A stretch of DNA of 64,000 bases from Pseudoips prasinana. Its lineage: Eukaryota > Arthropoda > Insecta > Lepidoptera > Nolidae. The DNA lies in the NCBI GenBank assembly GCA_951640165.1, contig OX621257.1, positions 15,573,201 to 15,637,200 on the forward strand, written 5' to 3'. Positions 32,818 to 43,700 of the stretch are shown in pieces; within the stretch, counting starts at the first letter, position 1, and each line of letters starts with the position of its first letter. The notes below the pieces were generated by a model. That model was not told the DNA's origin, ran no database searches, and saw only the letters and a program-made list of their open reading frames with translations. The translations under genes were made by a program, and so were the position numbers.

Positions 32818-33262
32818 TTTTGGTAGTATGCAATATGAGATTATTTTTATATCTAGTATCTACATTAAGTGTATCACTCCTTTTACAGAAGGAATTGATA
32901 TTTTTATGCACATATAGTATGTTTTCATATATATACTGAGATGGTACAGTCAGAATGTTAACCTCTTTGAATTATAGATAGCTCTTACAGTTCTTTTTTG
33001 CAATATAAATATAGTGTTAATTTCAGCAGAGTTAACCCAGAGAAGAATTCCATAGGACATAACACTATGAAAATAACTGAAATAAGCCATTCTAGCTATG
33101 CCAACATCAGTCAGCCGTCTAATAGTTTTCACTGCATATGCTGCAGAACTTAATTTGCTGGACAGCTTTTCTATTTGTGTGCTCCATTGTAGCTTTGAGT
33201 CTTAGTGATACCCAAGAACACAGTTGATTCAACAGGGTCGCACCTAGCTCCATTAAGAGATA

Positions 33263-33328
33263 ACACCGAATGTGAAACAGGCGACAACCAATGTACACAT
33301 TGGCTGTCGCCTGTTTCACATTCGGTGT
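33263..33328. repeat. 32-bp foldback, 2-base loop
   Basis: Arms 33263-33294 and 33297-33328 are complementary with one mismatch. They interrupt the minus-strand LINE frame right after the TTPNVKQATANVYI block; normal coding similarity resumes on the far side. Confidence 0.88.
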
Positions 33329-33689
33329 AGTGAATTTTATGACTTTAGTTTTCTTATCATTAAGCACAAGATTATTGTCATTAACTATATTACACAGTAG
33401 TGTACTTTTAAAGATCAATAGCATTCATTTGGTAAAGTTAAATAATAAAAATACTCCAATAGTGTCGAAATGATACGAAGTAGTTATCTGACGTTTAATT
33501 ATTAACTTTTAAGAATCACAGAAAAAACACGTTACAACAATTAGAATACACAACGCACACAGTTAAATTTAGTGAAAAATATAAATTTTGTAAGTCAATC
33601 ACCATTACTCAATCTACAATGTCAATACTTATTTTGAAAGTTGATTGCAATATTATTATTAGTGTATAAATATGTCTTGGTCTTATGTC

Positions 33690-34195
33690 AGAAAGTCATA
33701 GTATAATAACATTTTTCTATAAGCCATTTGTTGAGATGTGTTTTAAAATTTCTTAATAGTAGTTCTCTAATATCTCTCGGGATTTTGTTAAAGACTTTAA
33801 TTATCATAAATGTGCAATTTCTTTTGAAAATATTTGTTGATGCTTTAGGTTGTTGTAAATTAGTTGCATCTCGTGATAAATATCTTTTACTTTTTACTTC
33901 TTCGATAAGTTCTGCGTGTTTTTAAAAAACACTTCTATTTCCTGTTTCTGAATAAAGGCTTACACGTGTCTATTGGACCGGCACCACGTATCGTTCTGAT
34001 GCATTTCTTTTGGGAAATAAAAGCTTTGTTTATATCTGTGGAATTATCCCAAAGTATTAGGCCATATCTTAAAATTAAACCCACGTGACCATGATAGGCA
34101 AATGAGGCAGATTTTTCACACGTTTGTTTTCTGATGTTTTTAAGCTGTGATAATTTATAGAATTTAACGCGGGTAAAACCGCGGGGCATAGCTAG
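33690..34195 (-). pseudogene. Second LINE reverse transcriptase C-terminus, reverse
   Basis: Minus-strand blocks: FYKLSQLKNIRKQTCEK, then YGLILWDNSTDINKAFISQK and after a frame change HAELIEEVKSKRYLSRD, FNKIPRDIRELLLRNFK and KWLIEKCYY to a stop near 33690. It belongs to the same broad LINE group as the neighbouring fragment but to another subfamily. Bases 33932-34002 are the apparent source of the 71-bp insert at 28849. A reversed RTE-like repeat end (ACCGCGGGGCATAGCTAGT) abuts at 34170-34195. Confidence 0.68.
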
Positions 34196-34589
34196 TCCTA
34201 AATAAATTGGAAAAAATACATAAACTAAAATAAATGGATAACTTTTTGTGGCTACTTATAGAGATATATCTTGTATTTTAAAAAAATTTTAAAAATAATC
34301 TTAGTTTACAGACATATGGCATATTGGGACGCAATCGTTTCATAGTCGGGTACGATTTCGCCTTCGTTCTTTCATCTTCACTGCAGGGTGCTAGAAATAT
34401 TGTGTGGCTATTTAACCGCATTTGTTTATAGCGTGGTATTATGCTACTGTGTTTGTCTTTGATATATAGAAGGCGTTAAAGGTCTTTGCTATGTAAATTG
34501 GATTCTGAATGATCTTATTTTTTTTTTTTATGTCATCATTTTTTTTAATATTGTCAACTTTATGTTCTATTATTTGCCAAGATGCTCTC

Positions 34590-35275
34590 CACTTATTCTT
34601 TGCCCTTTTAATATTTTTTTATTTACATTCCTTTTTGATTCAATGATGCATTTTTAAGAGTTTGGCATTAGCGGTAAAAGTTTGTTTATTTTGTTCATTA
34701 TCGCAGCCAATGTAACATAAAAATCTAAGCTTCCTTTTGGTAATAGATGATAGTTTAATGCGGTTAGTTATCCATTTTGCAGTAGTTATATTTGTGTTAA
34801 CTTTTAACTTTATCTTGATACAATCATTTCTACAATCTGTGATATCCCTTGGGATAACACAGATTGTAGAAAGTTAGTAACTCTGTGTGAAATATGATAA
34901 CTGCGTTCTCAATCTTCTTCGTTTAATACATCACGCCAAGATAAGTTGCATATGCAATTAATAAACTTTACTATATTTTCTTCACAGTAGTTATCTTTTC
35001 ATCATAAAGATGTATGGGGCCATAGGTTTATTATTCTTAATACAAAATGCTAAACTTTGACCCGTATTGTGGTCCGATAGATACAGTTGGTGAGTGTTAC
35101 CTTGGGTACCTTTTATGTTTCTCAAAATATGATCTATGAAAGAGTTTTGGCGCGTAGGTGTATTTATGTGAACTTCACAAGTTGTGTGTGAGAGAAAAAT
35201 CTTTTAGCAAGTTTGTGGATGTGTCTTCTGTGAGAGTATTTATATTAAAATATCCCATAAGAGTAACTAGTTTTT
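34590..35275 (-). pseudogene. LINE endonuclease C-terminal fragment, reverse
   Basis: The minus strand reads GYFNINTLTEDTSTNLLKDF (the equivalent of the GDxN motif), then NSFIDHILRNIKG and YLSDHNTGQ. The last is the terminal SDH-type motif of LINE apurinic endonucleases. A linker block KWITNRIKLSSITKRKLRF follows. A foldback at 34827-34872 and several stops interrupt it. Probably the 5' part of the LINE whose reverse transcriptase lies at 32.6-33.5 kb. Confidence 0.55.
34827..34872. repeat. 22-bp foldback, 2-base loop
   Basis: Arms 34827-34848 and 34851-34872 match except at one position; the outer 15 bp (TTTCTACAATCTGTG) are perfect. It lies inside the LINE endonuclease remnant. Confidence 0.85.
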
Positions 35276-35580
35276 TATTTTTTAGTTTAACAAATTAAAT
35301 ATGTATTTTATAAATGTTATTTTTTTATATCTGAAGTAGATGAGTAGGTAATCTGTTACATACTTTGAAAAGTGTTTAATGTAGTGAATCAACATGTTAA
35401 GTTTAGAAGTTTATTATACTTCTATTTTATAACAATAACATCAGTACATTAAGAGTGATATCTTCCTAATCATCACATAAGTGAAAATAGCACATAATAC
35501 TTTGATGTCTTACCTAATTTATGTTTTAAATAATAAGTTTATAAAAGGATTATTCATTGTATGAATTACTTGCATATTAA
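35276..35580. other. No gene seen
   Basis: AT-rich; no feature recognised. Confidence 0.35.
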
Positions 35581-35745
35581 AGAATAGAATAGAATAGAAA
35601 TACATTTATTCAACACGAACACACAAGAAATGAGTAATTACAAGGTATAGCATAATACAAACACAAAAAATAATAAATATCGAAAAAATAATCAACATAA
35701 TAAAGAAAGTACAATAGCTCCTATATGTTCCGTCGTTCGTCGTTA
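35581..35745 (-). mobile_element. AGAAT-tailed LINE 3' fragment
   Basis: Starts with an AGAAT microsatellite followed by ACATTTATTCAACACGAACA. The same microsatellite-headed arrangement begins short fragments at 16317 and 42719, suggesting reversed 3' ends of one LINE family. Confidence 0.4.
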
Positions 35746-35982
35746 TCAGCAAAAGCTAGGTGAGGTGCACCTAGCACTGGTTTTCACTGGTATGTATGTA
35801 ATATTGACATATGTATGTATATATTGACACCATTTTTTATATTTATTTTCGATCATTTTTACTGAGTTACATAATTATTTATCCAATTCATGTCATAGTA
35901 ACAAAATACACCGTCCGTGAGTCCCTCACAGGGTTGCCAACTGAAAACCAGTGCTAGGTGCACCTCACCTAGCTTTTGCTGA
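35746..35982. mobile_element. 237-bp MITE-like element with perfect 41-bp ends
   Basis: Termini TCAGCAAAAGCTAGGTGAGG at 35746 and the exact complement ending at 35982, perfect over 41 bp. Within each arm CTAGGTG and CACCTAG form a further small palindrome. No transposase and no clear target duplication were found. A large inverted duplication is the alternative. Confidence 0.6.
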
Positions 35983-36034
35983 GAACGTATAACATATTTA
36001 CGAAAGGGACATTAATTACCAAAATTTAATTAGA

Positions 36035-36440
36035 TAATACAATTACAGTAAGTGGACCAAATCTCGTGTATATGCCCCATTGAGTATGTTTCGCCGGAAC
36101 GTCTCAAGGATCCGGTGGTAGCATTAAAGTGCGACCGTCGTTATTAACACAAGGTCCGTCATAATAATAACACCTGACAGAACCATTGATAATATGTATT
36201 AAAAATATTGGACTTATTAAACTTAAACATAATCTCTTGACAATAACTAGCTAAATATCATTGCTGTTATAAAATAAATTTCATAAATGTTTTAATACAA
36301 TCAATACAATGTGTACCTAAATATCTATGTTACTAGAAATAATAATGTATACAACTATAATACTACAAACATGTTCTGACTAACAAGCGCTTTTTTAAAG
36401 TCTACGTGAATAAAAACCTTTTGTATTTTTTTTATTTTTA
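36035..36440 (+). mobile_element. LINE family A 3'UTR
   Basis: Matches the non-coding module of the 49-64 kb array: GTGGACCAAATCTCGTGTAT, ATGCCCCATTGAGTATG and AACACAAGGTCCGTCATAAT. Unlike the array copies it lacks the middle GC-rich part, and it continues past GTGTACCTAAATATC to the natural LINE end TCTACGTGAATAAAAACC. It therefore shows what the 3' end looked like before (TTCA)n replaced it. Confidence 0.75.
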
Positions 36441-37235
36441 TAATAACATAAGTTTACTAAACACACACTGACACGTAATTTTTTGTTGAATGCTTTGCTC
36501 TTTCTATTATTGGCTGCATGAGCTCATGAGTTCGTTACGTTGAAGTAACAAGTTGCGCCAAATTTTCTTTTGTTCTTATATCTGATGAATCCCAATGTAA
36601 AATCATTTGACCCCACAAGTTTTCTATTGGGTTAATGTAATATTTGAAGAGTATGTATAATACTTTACTATAAAGTCTTAAAAGTTTAAAGTCAAATATA
36701 TTTTACGAAATGCAATAAAAATATCAATAAATAATATAGTACATTAATAAATTAAATACAATGTGATAATGTGAAAAATAAAATATCTTCAACGTATCTT
36801 AAAGGTATATGCAAAATAAAATTAACAAATTAAAAATTATATCACAGCTAATCAATTATAATATAGTATAATATATTAAATGAAAATAAAATAAATTAAA
36901 TTGTATAATTAAGTAACTTAAATGAAATTGTATTTTATATGAAATTGTAGGCATATAAATTATATTGTGATGTATTTATTAAGGAATAAATAAGGCTTAA
37001 ATAAATAAACAAATTTTACTAAATAAATTCCAAATTGAAAACAAAACAACAATTATCTATAGTGAGATTCGAACGTGCATCGCGTTTTGCTTAGTCCTAT
37101 ACATGGACTACAAGATTATATTTATATTAAAATAAGATATTAATTGCAATTTCACCAATATTATAACGATTTATAAACAACCGTAATGTCCAAGTTTTAA
37201 TGATCAAATTTACGTGTCTGTATTATAAATCTATT
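36441..37235. other. AT-rich, no gene seen
   Basis: Extremely AT-rich. A tRNA-like reversed B-box arm (GAGATTCGAACGTGCATCGC) lies at about 37061-37080, probably a SINE head remnant; no cloverleaf is evident. Confidence 0.4.
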
Positions 37236-37242
37236 TAACAGA

Positions 37243-39175
37243 CTTCAAAAGGAGGAGGTTCTCAAGTTCACTGGATTTTTTTTATGCATGTACACCGATT
37301 ACCTGAGATTTAAGATCTCATTTACGCGATTTTTTTAGTTTGATGCGGAATAGTTGCCATTTGGTCCCATAAAAATTTCATATAGTTTGGCCCAGTAGTT
37401 TCATTTTATGGACATTTTTGTACGTAAATTTCAATTAATGTGGACGATGTAATTGTCTTTGGCACAGACGTTTTTAAATCTGAGCCAGTCAAGCTAGACT
37501 CGTACTGTTAAAGTGTTTCTTGGCATGAACATTAATAACAGTTTCACACTACTAGCGTTTAATATGCGCGTATAAGCTCTTCTGCGGTCTTCAAAAATTA
37601 TATTGAGGTTTATAATATTATTATTTTTCTTAACTTACCTTACCTTAACGTACCACGTTCTTAACTTAACGTACCTTAATATAGGCAGAACCATTCAGAC
37701 AATATGTAGTAAAAATATAGCTAAAATTTAAAATTTAGATAATTAAACCTACACATGATCCTTGACAATAACTTAATTTAAGTTAGCTAAATATTGTTAC
37801 TATTATAAAATAAATCTTATTGTAAATTATTTCCTACAATCCGTGTACCTAAATATCTATATGTAGCTAGAAATAATTATAAATTAATTATATATTACTA
37901 CGAATATGTTCTGACTATTTACAAGCGCTTTTTTTAAAGTCTACGTGAATAAAAACCTTCTTTATTTATTTTATTTTAACTGAATAGTTTGCGCGAAAGA
38001 CGCATAATGTGTCCCTCCTGTAATTTCTTAAATAAGAGAATGATAAAACTAAAACAAATAGATGATGTACATTATACCATGCAAACTTCCATCGAAAAAT
38101 TGGTTTGAACGAGATCTAGTAAGTAGTTTTTTTTAATGCATCATAAATCTTAAACCGCAATTTACCTTCCATTCTATCAACTCAAATACTTGCTGCTACG
38201 GAAAAAAACATTTCTTTTTTCACGGGCGAGTCAGACTCTAACTCTCTCGACTCGTTGTCTTGATCATCAATACGACCTAGTCTTTGAGCCTTCTGCTCAG
38301 TACACTCAATGGCTAATCTATCATGAATAAGACCTAGTCTAACAGTCCTCTGCTCAGCAGACTCGTTAGCTAATCAATGATAAATAAGACCTAGTCTATG
38401 AGCCCTCTTCTCAATGACTCCTTTGCTAATCGATCATGAATCGTAAGTCTTCATAGACTCATGATCTCTGCTCAGCAGACTTGATGGCTCTTCGATCATT
38501 AATAAGACCTAGTCTATAAGCCCTCAGCATACAGACTCGTTAGCTAGATGGTCATAAATACGGCTTCACCTATGCGCGTGCTGTTCAGACTTTCATGAAT
38601 CTTAGCGAGTCTATACTCGTACTATGCAAGTGTTTCTTAGAGTGAACGTAATTTTATGTAGTTTTTCTTACTTTACAAACGGTCTTTTCGATCATTCATG
38701 TCTCACAAGAACCTGAAAAAGAATTTCGAACAACATTTTTATGTTGTGGTTATTTCTTTTTTCTGAACTCGTTTGTTGGGTCCTATAGTTTTGAGGTGGG
38801 CGTTACCTTTCATAGTCCTATCCATAGCTATACCCTAAAAAGTAACAAATAAAAAAAACTTCGTTTAAAAAACAGACTGAAAAAACTAAATAGTATAAAA
38901 AATATCTTAATAAAGATTTAATTTAATACATCTCTTATGCTAACGTAAACGTAATACCTTTAATATTAATGAAATACTCTAATTTGTATGTGCTGCCTGT
39001 TAATAGTTTTGAAGTCGGTGCCAAGCCCTAAGCAAAATAAAACTTAATATTACATACAGCTATCTTACTTTGTGATGTAATTCCTACACTAAAGATTAAC
39101 CTAAGTAAATAAACTTAAAGAACAATATGAATTAATATGAAACAGATGAAACTGTATTCTAAAAATATATTTATT
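37243..39175 (-). mobile_element. Helitron-like relic, copy 3, reverse
   Basis: Reverse-orientation relative of 2048-3655, with homology at both ends (CTTCAAAAGGAGGAGGTTCT at 37243; GAAACAGATGAAACTG near 39140). It contains about five degenerate 57-bp coding units (38265-38580). It was later hit by a LINE insertion (37636-37975). Confidence 0.55.
37630..37981 (+). mobile_element. LINE family A insertion with TTAACT duplication
   Basis: A 340-bp 5'-truncated LINE 3' end (37636-37975), flanked by TTAACT at 37630-37635 and 37976-37981. Copy 1 of the Helitron-like relic has an uninterrupted sequence at this point (about 3005-3015), so the insertion is securely delimited. Confidence 0.8.
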
Positions 39176-39300
39176 GCATGCATAAGAGATGTATTAAAGT
39201 AAATATTTATTAAGATATTTTTAATACTTTTTAGTTTTTGAAGTCTGTTTTTTTAAACGAAGTTTATTTTTATTGTTTAAAAAGTACCACAAGTCTGATA
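39176..39300 (+). repeat. Partial forward piece of the Helitron-like relic
   Basis: Repeats the 2265-2375 segment (ATAAGAGATGTATTAAAGTA then TTTTTAGTTTTTGAAGTCTG) in plus orientation, directly after the reversed copy 3, giving a local inverted arrangement. Confidence 0.6.
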
Positions 39301-39394
39301 AATTCATACCAATTCAAAATAAACCTTAAAGTTTCAAAGTGAGGGTTCAAATTCATTATTTCTTAACTAGGGTCAGATAATAGATATCACCGAC

Positions 39395-39990
39395 TGTGCT
39401 ATGTGCCTTTCGCTGGTTAATTGAGTGAGTTACTAGCTATTTAACTGGATGTTGAGCGGGTCACTAGCCGACTGATAATGTTAGTTAGCGAGCGTGCTAT
39501 GTGACTGAGCGAATTAATTGAGTGAGTAGGTATCTCACTGGATGATGAGCGGCTTGCTATTCATTGGATAAAGTTAGAAAGGGGCGTACTATGTGAATTC
39601 GCTGGTATTTTATTACTACATATTGTCTGATGAATTACATCAGATTTCAATAATTAAACCTAAACATAATTTCCTTGACAATAACTTAATACAAGCTAGC
39701 TAAATATCACTATTATTACAAAATTAATAGTATGTTTTAATATTCCGTGTACCTAAATATCTGTAATAAGTAACTAGAAATAATGACTGTATTACTACAA
39801 ACATGTTCGGACTATTTACAAGCGATTTTTTAAAGTCTACGTGAATAAAAACCTTTCTTATTTTATTTATTTTAATAGAGTGGTATTTAACTGGATGCTG
39901 AGCGGGTCGCTAGTCGTCGGATAATGATAGCGGGCGTGCTATGTGACTGCACTGGTTAGACTACTGAGTACGTATCTCACTGGATATTGA
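39395..39990. repeat. About 92-bp minisatellite split by a LINE
   Basis: Degenerate units with GTGCTATGTGACTGAGCG, GAGTGAGTAGGTATCTCACT and GAGCGGGTCACTAGCCG. They run to 39610 and resume at 39881 after a LINE insertion. Confidence 0.55.
39603..39888 (+). mobile_element. LINE family A insertion with TGGTATTT duplication
   Basis: 270-bp LINE 3' end (39611-39880) with an 8-bp target duplication TGGTATTT at 39603-39610 and 39881-39888. Its end TCTACGTGAATAAAAACCTT plus an A/T tail is the true 3' terminus of family A. Confidence 0.8.
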
Positions 39991-40081
39991 ATTTATTATT
40001 AATAAACCTACTTTTTACCACTAATTTTACTATAAATAATATTATAATAAAATTACTATAATATTATCATATAACTAATTT

Positions 40082-40242
40082 TACTATAATGAGTCATGGA
40101 TGTTTTGTATGTGTTTAAGTATTTATCCATCTATATAAGTATGTATATCGTCGCCTGCTACCCATAGTACAAGCTTTGCTTAGTTTGGGGCTAGGATGAT
40201 CTGTGTGACATTGTCCCTATATATTATTATTATTATATGTCG
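40082..40242 (+). mobile_element. SINE family 1, headless 3' fragment
   Basis: Starts inside the SINE body (GAGTCATGGATGTTTTG) and ends in the (ATT)n tail at 40227-40240, abutting the Gypsy-like element directly. Confidence 0.65.
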
Positions 40243-40244
40243 GA

Positions 40245-40528
40245 GATTCTGACGGATTTAACTCCGAAACATCGTCGGTGTCCGCCATCATACACGTGGT
40301 GAAAAGTATCAGTGCGCACACCCGGCGCGGTCGAGCTCTGTATGCCAACTGTGTCGTGTCGCTAACACACTAATGTCACTTAGACAACTGACAGACGTCA
40401 AACGTCACATGCGACAGTTCATAGACAACCTCTACTCGAACTACTGACTCAGTGAGTAGTGTTTTCCAAACGCCAATATATGGCGTTACTAGTACGTAAA
40501 CAATCCTTTAACTTAATTTCTCCCACAC
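40245..40528 (-). mobile_element. LTR-plus-leader segment of a Gypsy-like element, copy 1
   Basis: Direct repeat of 44773-45058 with about 98% identity by eye. On the minus strand it begins TGTGGGAGAAATTAAG, the TG start expected of an LTR, and ends a few codons into the MADTDD reading frame. The repeat is therefore LTR or leader plus gag start rather than an LTR alone. Confidence 0.55.
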
Positions 40529-40614
40529 TGCCATTCTGACAATCAACGCGCTCTCGCGTTGTTACTCGCTGACATAATCAACATGAATGACAGCTCTTCA
40601 GTTTGGCAAGGACA

Positions 40615-41285
40615 CAAAGCGTTACAAGCGGCTTTCAATGTTACACAAAGCAAAGCGTAAAGGCTTTCAGCATTTACCACAAAGCGTAAAAGCTTTCATC
40701 ATTAGTTAGAGGGCGTACCTCTCACACAATGCAAAGCGTTGAAACTTTCAGCATAAAATGCAACGCATAGCAAAGCGTTGAAGCTTTCAGCATAAAATGC
40801 AACGTATAGCAAAGCGTTGAAGCTTTCAGCATAAACTGCAACACACAGCAAAGCGTTGAAGTTTTCAGCATAAACTGCAAGACACAGCAAACCGTTGAAG
40901 CTTTTAGCATAAACTGCATCACATAGCAAAGCGTTGAAGCTCTCAGCATAAAATGCAACACACAGCAAAGCGTTGAAGTTTTCAGCATAAACTGCAGCAC
41001 GCAGCAAAGCGTTGAAGCTTTCATCATAAACTGCAACACAGCAAAGCGTTGAAGCTTTCAGCAAAAGTTCAATTACTCGGCAAAGCGTTACAGCTTTCAG
41101 CATTGCTCAGAGGCAGCACTTAAAACACGCTGCAAAACTTTGCAGCTTTCTGCATCAACCTTGGGTCACGACAGATGAGCCCAACCTTACTGCAAAGCGT
41201 GATGGCTTTCAGCAGGACATCAGGACAAAGCGATAAGGCTTTCGATCCACCCTTCAATAAAGCGTAGTAGCTTTCAGTTTAAATA
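40615..41285. repeat. 39-bp minisatellite, AAAGCGTTGAAGCTTTCAGC unit
   Basis: About ten well-matched units plus diverged edges, period 39 bp, each with AAAGC and GCTTT arms. As 39 is a multiple of three, minus-strand frames stay open and give 13-residue repeats. It follows the integrase C-terminus of the Gypsy-like element (minus order). Confidence 0.85.
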
Positions 41286-41479
41286 AAACATTTTATCAAT
41301 CAGCAATGAACATAAGTCTTTTATCAATCACAGGTTTACGTTCAACAAAACAATGTAATTATCGTTTCAACTCAAACAATGATCATGATTCAATACAGTA
41401 ATGCAATCCAAATTACTAATTACACCAAATTAGAATACCAAATTAATCAATACAATTTGTTCCATAATTAAATAAAACT

Positions 41480-42072
41480 ATTCAATTATGGGTTCTACAG
41501 GATTAATACATTTTGAAAATTCAGGTAAACTAGCTGGATATTTACGTAGTCGTTCATGGCACACATATTGGGCCGGTCCCTCAGATACTGGTTCCACAAT
41601 ATAACGCTCATTGGAACACACTTTAGCTACCCTGTAAGGGGCTTTTCTCTATACTCTTACTTACAGTACAATTCAAAACGAGTTTTACTTCGCCTAAGAC
41701 AGACTTCTAGGATTTATTTTCATAATTTTCGGCCACTGTAAAACAATTTGTTAAGGTGGACATCATTCGCTCCACCTTACCATTAGCTTCGGCCAACACT
41801 ACTAGCAATCTCGTGGAACTCAATGACCCAACCTCGGCATAAATCCTGAAAGTCTTGACTAGTAAAAGATGTACATCTTGATCAGAGTTAATTCGTTTCG
41901 GAGTTCTAAATATGTGGACAAAGCTACGTAGTGTCTCGCAAGCAGATCGTGATGTTAAATCTTTGACACACATTAATTGACAAATTTTCTTAAAAGCATC
42001 TACGATGACTATCACATACTCCTTAGAGGTCTTGCTACAAGTTCGAAAATGTTGTTCTCCACCCTGGAACAT
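41480..42072 (-). pseudogene. Gypsy-type integrase core and GPY/F module
   Basis: Minus strand: YVIVIVDAFKKICQL and RINSDQDVH carry the two Asp positions of the retroviral-type integrase core, and LAEANGKVERMMSTLTN carries the Glu position (41707-42072). After a stop and a frame change, a GPY/F-like module reads APYRVAKVCSNERYIVEP then HERLRKYP (about 41690-41520). Such a protein would insert the element cDNA. It lacks the zinc-binding N-terminus and is frameshifted. Confidence 0.75.
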
Positions 42073-42089
42073 TATAGGTAAGTGCGCAA

Positions 42090-42405
42090 TGCAGCGTCAC
42101 GAACTCAAAGCACGAAGCTTGCGATAGTCAATTGTCACAAGCACGAAGCGCGGAGCTTTCAATACCCAATCGTCACAAGCATAAAGCGCGGAGCTTTCAA
42201 TGCTCAACCACCACAAGCACAAAGCGCGGAGCTGCTTTCAATGCTCAACTGCTACAAGCATAAAGCGCGGAGATTTCAATGCTCAACTACTACAAGCACA
42301 TAGCGCGGTGCCTTCAATGCTCAACTGCTACAAGCACAAAGTCCAGAGCTTTCAATGCTCTACCGTCTCAAGCACAAAGCGCGGAGCTTTCAATGCTCAA
42401 GTTTC
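42090..42405. repeat. 38-bp minisatellite, AAAGCGCGGAGCTTTCAATG unit
   Basis: About eight units, period near 38 bp. It is related to the 40.6-41.3 kb array (AAAGCG-GCTTTCA framework) and, like it, lies just after an integrase end in minus order. Confidence 0.8.
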
Positions 42406-42589
42406 AGGAACTCTAAGTAGGGTATTTCCCTTGTCACACAATTTATTTCAAATCAACCAGCTTTATTACTCATAATTTAACACATAAATGTGTTTTACAA
42501 TGAACTCCAATAATCATTTTAAACGTTGGAATTTAACTCGACCATCGGCATTAACTACACTGTTATTTCTGACAACAACTGTCAAATTC

Positions 42590-43124
42590 AAGTTTTTCGT
42601 AACATACGTAGGTACTTAACGCGTCCACCAGCTATTGGCTGTTCCTTGTATCTATCGTTGTCATAGACCTTTATTATCTTACAAGGATTTGAAAACTTTT
42701 CACTTCATTTGTTTATTGTTAGAATAGAATAGAATACTCCCCATTGTACACACTCAAACAGGACAATTACATAGAAGACAAAATAAATAACACAATTTGT
42801 TAGGGTTCTTTCCGACAAAAACAACGTCTCCTATTTTAAATGGATTTTAACTTTGCTCTTGCCATAACGCACCTTATCAGCATGAGCTAGCTCGTCCATC
42901 CTGCATTTTGCTTCACATCTAAGTTCGTAGAGGTTAACCTTACCATATTTACAACCCATCAAAAATTGAAGCGGACTTCTAACTGTACTTCTAACTATGG
43001 TACAATTTAGCGCGATTTGGATTTCACCTGAAGCTGCCTTCCAGAACCTACGCTCGTGGTTCTCGGTTATAGTGAAGCAATTAATTAGAATAGTTCGGGA
43101 AGCTACACAACATCCCCTTATCAC
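42590..43124 (-). pseudogene. Second Gypsy-type integrase C-terminal fragment
   Basis: The minus strand reads ILINCFTITENHERRFWK, IQIALNCTIVRSTVRSPLQF and LMGCKYGKVNLYEL, the post-core part of a Gypsy integrase. After a small insertion it continues with IIKVYDNDRYKEQ, a second GPY/F end. Bases about 42719-42800 hold an AGAAT-headed LINE fragment inserted between. It overlaps in content with 41480-42072, so two element copies or an internal duplication are involved. Confidence 0.65.
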
Positions 43125-43164
43125 AAATAACGCAGTGTTTCAAGTCTAAAGTTTTTCACGTGGT

Positions 43165-43700
43165 CGCTCACTACTGGTCTCACAAGAAGGCCCAAGGTCA
43201 CCCAAAGAGCAATGGAGAGGGCCACGCTCGGAGTATCCCTGCGCGATCGAATAAAAAAGGTCGCAATCCGCAGGCGAAACAAAGTAGCCGACATAAAAAT
43301 TGTGTCACAAATCAGTAAGTTAGTATTTTGATTTCAATATACCTAGTTTGTAAGTACAACATTTTTATGCCATGTACAATATGGCAAATGTGTGAAACTT
43401 AAATGATATAAGCAATAACACCTGTATTCACCACATTTATGTGGTGAATACAGGTGATACTACACAAATAAAGATATTATGATTATAAAATAAAGATATT
43501 ATGATTATGATTATAACCAAAGAATAGCCAAACCAAAACGGCAGCGGGCGGGGCACACAGCTCCCAACACCGACGCCGCTGGATCAGACAGGTCCTCGAC
43601 TGGGGACCACGCACCGGAAGACGTAGCGCGGGCAGGCCCCCCACAAGGACGGCCGACCACTACGAAGATTCCCTTGAGAGACCTCCGTCCAGTGGACGTC
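43165..43700 (+). pseudogene. RTE-like LINE reverse transcriptase C-terminal fragment
   Basis: The plus strand gives AMERATLGVSLRDRIKK then RRNKVADIK, and after a gap QRAGH and, frameshifted, VLDWGPRTGRRSAGRPPTR. This is the C-terminal region of insect endonuclease-reverse transcriptase LINEs. A foreign stretch with a foldback (43419-43456) splits it. It sits inside the minus-strand Gypsy-like element. Confidence 0.6.
43419..43456. repeat. 18-bp foldback, 2-base loop
   Basis: CACCTGTATTCACCACAT (43419-43436) and its perfect complement (43439-43456). Confidence 0.85.

Larger units (their letters stand above)
32591..33480 (-). pseudogene. LINE reverse transcriptase C-terminal part, reverse
   Basis: Minus-strand reading gives a LINE ORF2 segment in order: NDKKTKVIKFTTPNVKQA, then after a foldback a VFLGIT-type block, then TIRRLTDVGIARMAYFSYFH, SYGILLW-NSAEINTIFILQ and KRTVRAIYN (32950-33132). 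A degenerate tail continues to about 32600. This matches the region of the 49-64 kb LINE modules but from a different subfamily. Stops, frame changes and two foldbacks (32781-32817, 33263-33328) break it. Confidence 0.7.

Noticed and set aside
40702..41103. Minus-strand frames of 105-133 codons with 13-residue repeats
   Set aside because: They arise because the 39-bp minisatellite period is a multiple of three. Two different frames are open at once, which argues against coding use.
40615..42405. Arrays with 38-39 bp periods considered as CRISPR
   Set aside because: The whole unit repeats with no unique spacers, there are no cas genes, and the DNA is eukaryotic.
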